Part shown: positions 60,090 through 64,000 of the stretch, in pieces | Position numbering within the stretch: the stretch's first letter is position 1 | Layout: each line of letters begins with the position of its first letter | Origin: Pseudomonas fulva | GTDB taxonomy: Bacteria > Pseudomonadota > Gammaproteobacteria > Pseudomonadales > Pseudomonadaceae | Direction: 5' to 3' | Assembly (NCBI RefSeq): GCF_023517795.1 | Contig: NZ_CP082928.1 | Span: forward strand, 1,860,001-1,924,000 | DNA length: 64,000 nucleotides | Program-made: the position numbers and the translations under genes | Notes under the pieces: generated by a model | Databases searched by the model: none | The model's input: the letters and a program-made list of their open reading frames with translations, nothing else | What the model was told of the DNA's origin: nothing

Positions 60090-60719
60090 TTATTCGTCCG
60101 CATCCTTCACTACCTGGATGCCGGCGCTGCCACGGAACACCCGCACGCCCCGCTCGCGAACCACCTCGGGTTCGGCGACTAGCGGGCTCTGCAGCTGATC
60201 GATACGTTGCTGGACCAGCGCCATGTAGGGCGGCGGCCCGGAAATCAGCATGCCGTCACCGTGAAAGCTGCTGCGCAGCGACAGGTGCTTGCCTGCTACA
60301 CCCAGCTCGTCCAACGCGGTCTGCAACTCGTCGAGCTGAAAACCGCTGGGTTCGAACTGGCGAATCTCGATTTCTTCCTCACTGTTCACATGCAGCATGT
60401 TGCCGTCGAAAAACCAAGTCAGGCCGCCGTTGCCGCACAGGGCGTCGAGAAACTCGCCGGCACTGGCCGCGCGCAGGTTGCTCTGGGCACGGCCCTTGAC
60501 CCGGTTGGAAATCGCCATCGGCAGCCCGAGGTTGCGCCCGAAGGCTTCCAGGGTGCTGCGCAGATCCTGGTTGATCACCACATAGTCGTAGGGTTGATCG
60601 AACCAGGGTGGCGTGACTTCGGCGCGGGCCGTGCCCACACCGCCAGCCAGCAACAGCAGGGTCAGCGCCAGGCAGCGCCCGATGGAGCCACTATCGGCGC
60701 AGGCAGGTCGATGAAACAA
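60090..60719 (-). CDS. N-terminal T3SS secretin half (RhcC1/NolW-like)
   Basis: About 209 residues. A signal peptide (LALTLLLLAGGVGTARA) precedes secretin N0/N1 domains: PYDYVVINQDLRSTLEAFGRNLGLPMAISNRVKG, then GGLTWFFDGNMLHV. No secretin core domain follows; the gene stops after the second small domain. This is the split arrangement of rhizobial NolW/RhcC1. A TTG at 60719 is taken as start because it places the signal peptide well. A GTG at 60761 in frame is the alternative. Neither has a strong ribosome site. Confidence 0.75.
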   Translation of the reverse strand: MFHRPACADSGSIGRCLALTLLLLAGGVGTARAEVTPPWFDQPYDYVVINQDLRSTLEAFGRNLGLPMAISNRVKGRAQSNLRAASAGEFLDALCGNGGLTWFFDGNMLHVNSEEEIEIRQFEPSGFQLDELQTALDELGVAGKHLSLRSSFHGDGMLISGPPPYMALVQQRIDQLQSPLVAEPEVVRERGVRVFRGSAGIQVVKDADE

Positions 60720-60750
60720 CCGCCGCCCGGCAACAATCACAAGATTTCGC

Positions 60751-60781
60751 AGCCGCTTCACAGATGCCGCCGAAGCTGGCT
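60751..60781. promoter_or_regulatory. Imperfect dyad in the divergent rhcC1-TPR promoter region
   Basis: AGCCGCTTC and GAAGCTGGCT are mirror halves spaced by 12 bases (one insertion). A CTATAG core lies at 60782-60787, readable as a -10 in either direction. It is between the two divergent starts, so it could be a shared operator. No match to the rhizobial tts box or the hrp box is clear. Confidence 0.3.
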
Positions 60782-60827
60782 CTATAGAATGCCGTGCACG
60801 TGCCGAACCAACCCAGGAGCACCGCCC

Positions 60828-61631
60828 TTGCCGTCGATTTCCACCCGCTGCATCCTGCTTGCCAGCCTCGCCCTGCTGGGCGCCTGCAGTAACCACACGC
60901 CGAGCACGCCCGCAGCAGACGGCGATGAGGCCTATCAGCGCCTGATGAAACTGGCCGGCGATGTCGAATCGCGCGGTGACCGCGGTACCGCCGCGACGCT
61001 CTACCAGAGGGCTGCCGAACAACCGGGGGCGGGCTTCGACGCCTGGCAGCGGCTGGGCCATGCGCGGCTGGAGAGCGGCAACACCCAGGGCGCCGAGGCG
61101 GCCTACCAGAAAGCCGTCGCGCTGCAGCCGGACAACCCGGTGGGCCTGCTCGGCCTGGGCACCGCGCAGCTGCGCCTGGGCTACCCGGAGCGCGCCCAGC
61201 CGCTGCTGGAAAGCGCCGCCCGGCAGTTGCCCAACGATGCCCAGGCCTTTGCCCGCCTGGGCGCCGCCGAGGCGCAACTGGGCAATGTCACGGCCATGCA
61301 GAAGGCCTTCGCCACGGCACGCCGGCTGGCCCCCGACGACCTCGACGCGCGCAGCAACCTGGCCCTGGCCTATGCGCTCAACGGCGACACCGGCAATGCC
61401 CTGCGCGAGATCGCCGGCATCGACCGTGCCCCCACCGCGCAGCGGCGCCATCAGCGCAATGTGCTGCTGGTTCAGGTACTGGCGGGCGCCCAGGGCAAAC
61501 CGGCCAGCGTGCAGCTCGACGACACCAGCGCCAGCCAGCGCCAGGCGCTGATCGCCGAGGCGCAACGTATCGCGGCCATCCGTGACCCCGGCGAACGCGC
61601 CCGGGCCCTGGGGCTGAGCACCGGGCAGTAG
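60828..61631 (+). CDS. TadD-like TPR lipoprotein
   Basis: A 267-residue lipoprotein. The signal ends LALLGAC, giving lipidation near Cys15. About five tetratricopeptide repeats follow (GFDAWQRLGHARLESGNTQGAEAAYQKAVALQPDNP is one helical pair). This resembles TadD of Tad pili and TPR proteins of rhizobial T3SS loci. It probably helps assemble the outer-membrane secretin. A TTG start with AGGAG 8 bases upstream is preferred; an upstream ATG at 60789 is possible. It is the only plus-strand gene of the secretion cluster. Confidence 0.8.
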   Translation: MPSISTRCILLASLALLGACSNHTPSTPAADGDEAYQRLMKLAGDVESRGDRGTAATLYQRAAEQPGAGFDAWQRLGHARLESGNTQGAEAAYQKAVALQPDNPVGLLGLGTAQLRLGYPERAQPLLESAARQLPNDAQAFARLGAAEAQLGNVTAMQKAFATARRLAPDDLDARSNLALAYALNGDTGNALREIAGIDRAPTAQRRHQRNVLLVQVLAGAQGKPASVQLDDTSASQRQALIAEAQRIAAIRDPGERARALGLSTGQ

Positions 61632-61657
61632 AACCTGCTGGCGGGTGATGGCGAGGC

Positions 61658-62053
61658 TCATTGCCCACCTCCGGTATCGCTCTGCGTGGCCTGCTCCTGG
61701 CGACGGCGGCGCTTCTCGTCGGTCTCGAAACCTTCCAGATACGACTGCGCCGCACGGCCCACCGGCGCGGCCAGGGTCGGCCCGGTCGGCCGGCCACGCA
61801 GCAGGTCGCCACGGCGCTCGACCATCTGCAGCAGATTGGCGTTGTTGGCGCAGCCTGGCGGCAACGGCAACAGCTCACGTTCGTCGACCGGCTGGCCCTC
61901 GTTGCTGACGCGCCGGCAGGCATCCGGCACCAGCAGGGTCTGGCCGTTAGCGTCGACGATGGTCTGGTAACCGGGGGAATAGTCCGGCGCCTGCAGTTCG
62001 GTCTGGCAGGCACCCAGCAGCAGGCAGGTGGACAACAGGCTCAGACGGCTCAT
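61658..62053 (-). CDS. CpaD-like lipoprotein partner of the secretin
   Basis: A 131-residue lipoprotein (signal ending LLLGAC). The segment GCANNANLLQMVERRGDLLRGRPTG is close to the CpaD pattern of Tad pilus systems (Asn-rich, then a DL-hydrophilic RG turn), though the protein is shorter. It directly follows the secretin gene, as y4xK follows rhcC2 in rhizobia to my knowledge. A longer start at 62071 would give a 4-base overlap with the secretin stop; the shorter was taken for its GGGAG site. Confidence 0.7.
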   Translation of the reverse strand: MSRLSLLSTCLLLGACQTELQAPDYSPGYQTIVDANGQTLLVPDACRRVSNEGQPVDERELLPLPPGCANNANLLQMVERRGDLLRGRPTGPTLAAPVGRAAQSYLEGFETDEKRRRRQEQATQSDTGGGQ

Positions 62054-62067
62054 CACGGCACTCCCGT

Positions 62068-63345
62068 TCATTGCAGGTGGAACCCGAAGGAGCTGCTGCG
62101 CGCCGGGGCATCGGCACGGGCGCCCAGCGTTTTGTCGAGCGGCGTGAGCATGGCCTGGGTCTGCACCGGCTCGACCAGATAGGGGGTGATGAGGATCACC
62201 AGCTCGGTCTCGTTCTGCTGAAAGCGTTTGGAGCGGAACAGGTTGCCGAGCACCGGCATGTCGCCCAGCAACGGGACCTTTTCCAGATCCCGTGAATTTT
62301 CCCGCTGGAACAGGCCGGCAATGGCGAAGGTCTGCCCACTGCCGACCTCGACGCGGGTGTCGGCGCGGCGCACGCGGAACGACGGGACGCGGAACCCGGA
62401 AACTTCCAGGGTGCTGCCGCCCATCAGGCTGCTGACTTCCGGGCGCACCTGCAGGCCGATGCGGTCACCCGGCAGCAGGGTGGGGCTGAACAGCAGCGAG
62501 ACTCCGTAGGATTTGTACTCGACGCCCACCAGGTCGCTGTTCACCGGCACCGGCACTGGCACTTCACCGCCCGCCAGGAAGCTTGCCGTTTCACCGGTCA
62601 TGGCGGTGATGTTCGGCTCGGCGAGGATCTCCAGCACGCCATTGCTCTGCAGCGCCTCGAGCACGCTGTCGATATTGAAGTTGCCGCTGTCCAGGCCCAC
62701 GCCGATCAGGTTGGAGCCGCCGGCAGCGGCCTCGGCCGCCAGGTTGCCGCCGGTGAGCAGGCCGAACGAGAAGGTGCCGTTGTTGAACAGCGCATTCCAG
62801 CTCACGCCGTAGCGCAGCAGCTCTTCGCGCGACACCTCGGCGAAGCGCACGCGAATGTTCACCTGGGCAGAGCCCGCGTAAGTCGCGGTGTTCACCGCCC
62901 CCTGCCAGTCCTGCCCGGTGGGGTCGAGCAGGGCATTGAGGTCCAGGGCCTCGGCGACGTTGCTGACCTGGCCACGGGCCGCCAGGCGGTTGCCGACGCC
63001 CTGAACGTCAGCGCCGCTCTGCGGATGACGGTTGCGCAGCGCACTGCTGATCGGCCGGCCGTTGCTGCCGACGCTGATCTGCAGCGAGGCGACTTCCCGC
63101 TCGTCACTGCCCAGGGCCACCAGGGTGGTGTGGCCCGGGCGCTTGCCGAACAGGTAGATGACCCCGGGCGACACCACCTGCAGGTCGGCCACGCCCGGTT
63201 CGGCGATCATCACCGCCTCCACCGGGTCGCTGAAGCGCATGATCCGCCCCTCGCCGGTGCCCAGGCTGATATCGCCCCCCAGCGGGGACTGGGCTATGGC
63301 CAGCAGTGGCAGGCAGCACAGCGTCAGCAGCAAAAGGCGCATCAT
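62068..63345 (-). CDS. Secretin-core protein (RhcC2-like, CpaC family)
   Basis: A 425-residue exported protein (signal MMRLLLLTLCCLPLLAIA). N-terminal BON/pilus-assembly-like domain (about residues 25-95: GEGRIMRFSDPVEAVMIAEPGVADLQVVSP, LFGKRPGHTTLVAL). A secretin core follows (FAEVSREELLRYGVSWN, AEPNITAMTGETASFLAGGEVPVPVP, ending VPLLGDMPVLGNLFRSKRFQ and LVILITPYLVEP). It is of the CpaC type rather than the classical HrcC type, as is rhizobial RhcC2, and complements the separate N-terminal half at 60090. ATG overlaps the sctV stop by 4 bases. Confidence 0.85.
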   Translation of the reverse strand: MMRLLLLTLCCLPLLAIAQSPLGGDISLGTGEGRIMRFSDPVEAVMIAEPGVADLQVVSPGVIYLFGKRPGHTTLVALGSDEREVASLQISVGSNGRPISSALRNRHPQSGADVQGVGNRLAARGQVSNVAEALDLNALLDPTGQDWQGAVNTATYAGSAQVNIRVRFAEVSREELLRYGVSWNALFNNGTFSFGLLTGGNLAAEAAAGGSNLIGVGLDSGNFNIDSVLEALQSNGVLEILAEPNITAMTGETASFLAGGEVPVPVPVNSDLVGVEYKSYGVSLLFSPTLLPGDRIGLQVRPEVSSLMGGSTLEVSGFRVPSFRVRRADTRVEVGSGQTFAIAGLFQRENSRDLEKVPLLGDMPVLGNLFRSKRFQQNETELVILITPYLVEPVQTQAMLTPLDKTLGARADAPARSSSFGFHLQ

Positions 63346-64000
63346 GTCGCACCCGCCAGCGCGGCTGCAGGTTGGCTTTTTTCCGCCCGCGCGGTGCTCG
63401 GCGTGCCGAGCACCTTGATCGCCTGCAGGCTGTATTCCGGGGCCAGCTCGGTAAAGGACAGCACGGCCATCTCCAGTTCGTCACGAATGCACAGGCGCAG
63501 GATCCGGCGGCGCAGCTCCGGGTGCACCACCAGGGTCGGTTTGACCAATTCGGGCAATTGCGCGCACTCCTGGCGCAGCGCCTTGAGCAGGCCGCGGGTG
63601 GCTTCCCGGGCACGGACCTCGCCGCGTCCGGTGTCCTGCTGGCGCGCTGCCTCGAGCAGCTGCGCCTCCAGGGCCGAACCCAGCACGAAGGCGGCGATCA
63701 CCCGCTGTTCATCGGCATGCTGGTGGCTGATCTGCCGCGCCAGGGCGGTACGCAGGTGGTCGCTGAAGCGCCCCACATCACCTTCGCGGCCGCCCCACTC
63801 GACCATCGCTTCGAGCAGCGCCCGCCGGTTGCGGATCGACACGCCCTCGGCGACCAGGCGCCGCAGGGCGTCGGCGATGCGCTGCAGGGGCACGGCCCGC
63901 AGTGCTTCCTTGACCAGTTCGCCATGGCTCTCCTCCAGGTGCGCCAGCAATTGGCGGGTTTCCTGGATACCGAGAAAGTCCCCGGCATAACGACGCAGCA
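63342..64000 (-). CDS. sctV: T3SS export-gate protein SctV (HrcV/RhcV), N-terminus cut by window edge
   Basis: The frame is open to the window edge, leaving about 219 C-terminal residues. GDFLGIQETRQLLAHLEE, LQRIADALRRLVAEGVSIRN and the nonameric-ring domain (EYSLQAIKVLGTP near the end) identify the FlhA/SctV cytoplasmic domain. SctV forms the export ring that receives substrates. It leads the operon sctV-secretin-lipoprotein. A flagellar FlhA is excluded by the coupling to a secretin gene. Confidence 0.92.
   Translation of the reverse strand, partial: LRRYAGDFLGIQETRQLLAHLEESHGELVKEALRAVPLQRIADALRRLVAEGVSIRNRRALLEAMVEWGGREGDVGRFSDHLRTALARQISHQHADEQRVIAAFVLGSALEAQLLEAARQQDTGRGEVRAREATRGLLKALRQECAQLPELVKPTLVVHPELRRRILRLCIRDELEMAVLSFTELAPEYSLQAIKVLGTPSTARAEKSQPAAALAGAT

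Noticed and set aside
62068..63345. Tad pilus operon
   Set aside because: The secretin and lipoprotein look Tad-like, but sctV overlaps the secretin gene and no Tad ATPase, TadB/C or prepilin is in the window.

Overview
The window is a high-GC gammaproteobacterial chromosome segment, almost certainly Pseudomonas in the broad sense. Typical Pseudomonas blocks support this: pqqF-pqqA-E followed by an S9 peptidase, ubiE-ubiJ-ubiB-hisI-hisE-tatABC-rsmE, fdhA-purU-soxGADB-glyA, and gbcA/gbcB near a carnitine-degradation cluster. The species cannot be fixed from the sequence alone.

Layout. Positions 1-4.1 kb hold housekeeping genes: a YaiI/YqxD protein cut by the window edge, a LysE exporter, a small MscS channel, an ABC-F ATPase and a TIGR02444-type protein. 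4.2-11.7 kb is the complete PQQ biosynthesis operon with a hairpin after the 23-residue PqqA precursor. 11.9-18.5 kb runs from an orphan PHA-granule-region protein through ubiquinone biosynthesis, two histidine enzymes, the Tat translocase and RsmE. 18.7-21.2 kb holds an acyltransferase, a VOC protein and a lipoprotein/cysteine-peptidase pair. 21.3-30.5 kb is the sarcosine/formaldehyde/C1 module (fdhA, purU, soxGADB, glyA). 30.6-33.0 kb holds a TraX-like protein, a small secreted protein and threonine aldolase. 33.0-34.2 kb is a gene-free convergent region of degenerate DnaA-box-like repeats. 34.2-37.0 kb is the gbcB/gbcA glycine betaine demethylase. 41.5-46.0 kb is a carnitine cluster (thioesterase, carnitine dehydrogenase, dehydrocarnitine-cleavage enzyme, binding protein, GlxA-type regulator). 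Betaine, carnitine, sarcosine, glycine and C1 units are therefore handled by one neighbourhood.

Embedded in this catabolic region is the accessory system of interest, a type III secretion system (T3SS) of the rhizobial (Rhc) architecture. From 51.9 to 64.0 kb on the minus strand the order is sctV (cut by the edge), a CpaC-like secretin half, a CpaD-like lipoprotein, then after a plus-strand TPR lipoprotein a separate N-terminal secretin half, a 66-residue unknown, sctI, J, K, L, N, O, Q, R, S, T, U. The secretin is split in two as in rhizobia. Two very large paralogous proteins (1332 and 1129 aa) resembling HrpF/NolX/HrpK translocators lie at 37.2-41.2 kb and 46.0-49.4 kb, on either side of the carnitine cluster. 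A regulator joining an OmpR-type DNA-binding domain to an NB-ARC-like ATPase lies between the second translocator and sctU.

The most notable points are the absence of the NPTH self-cleavage motif in SctU, the pair of giant NolX-like proteins with EF-hand-like C-terminal modules (duplicated in one), a near-consensus hrp box in front of the first, the split secretin with Tad-like partner proteins, the unusual regulator, the repeat-filled convergent region at 33-34 kb, and a MITE-like inverted-repeat element abutting the carnitine cluster.
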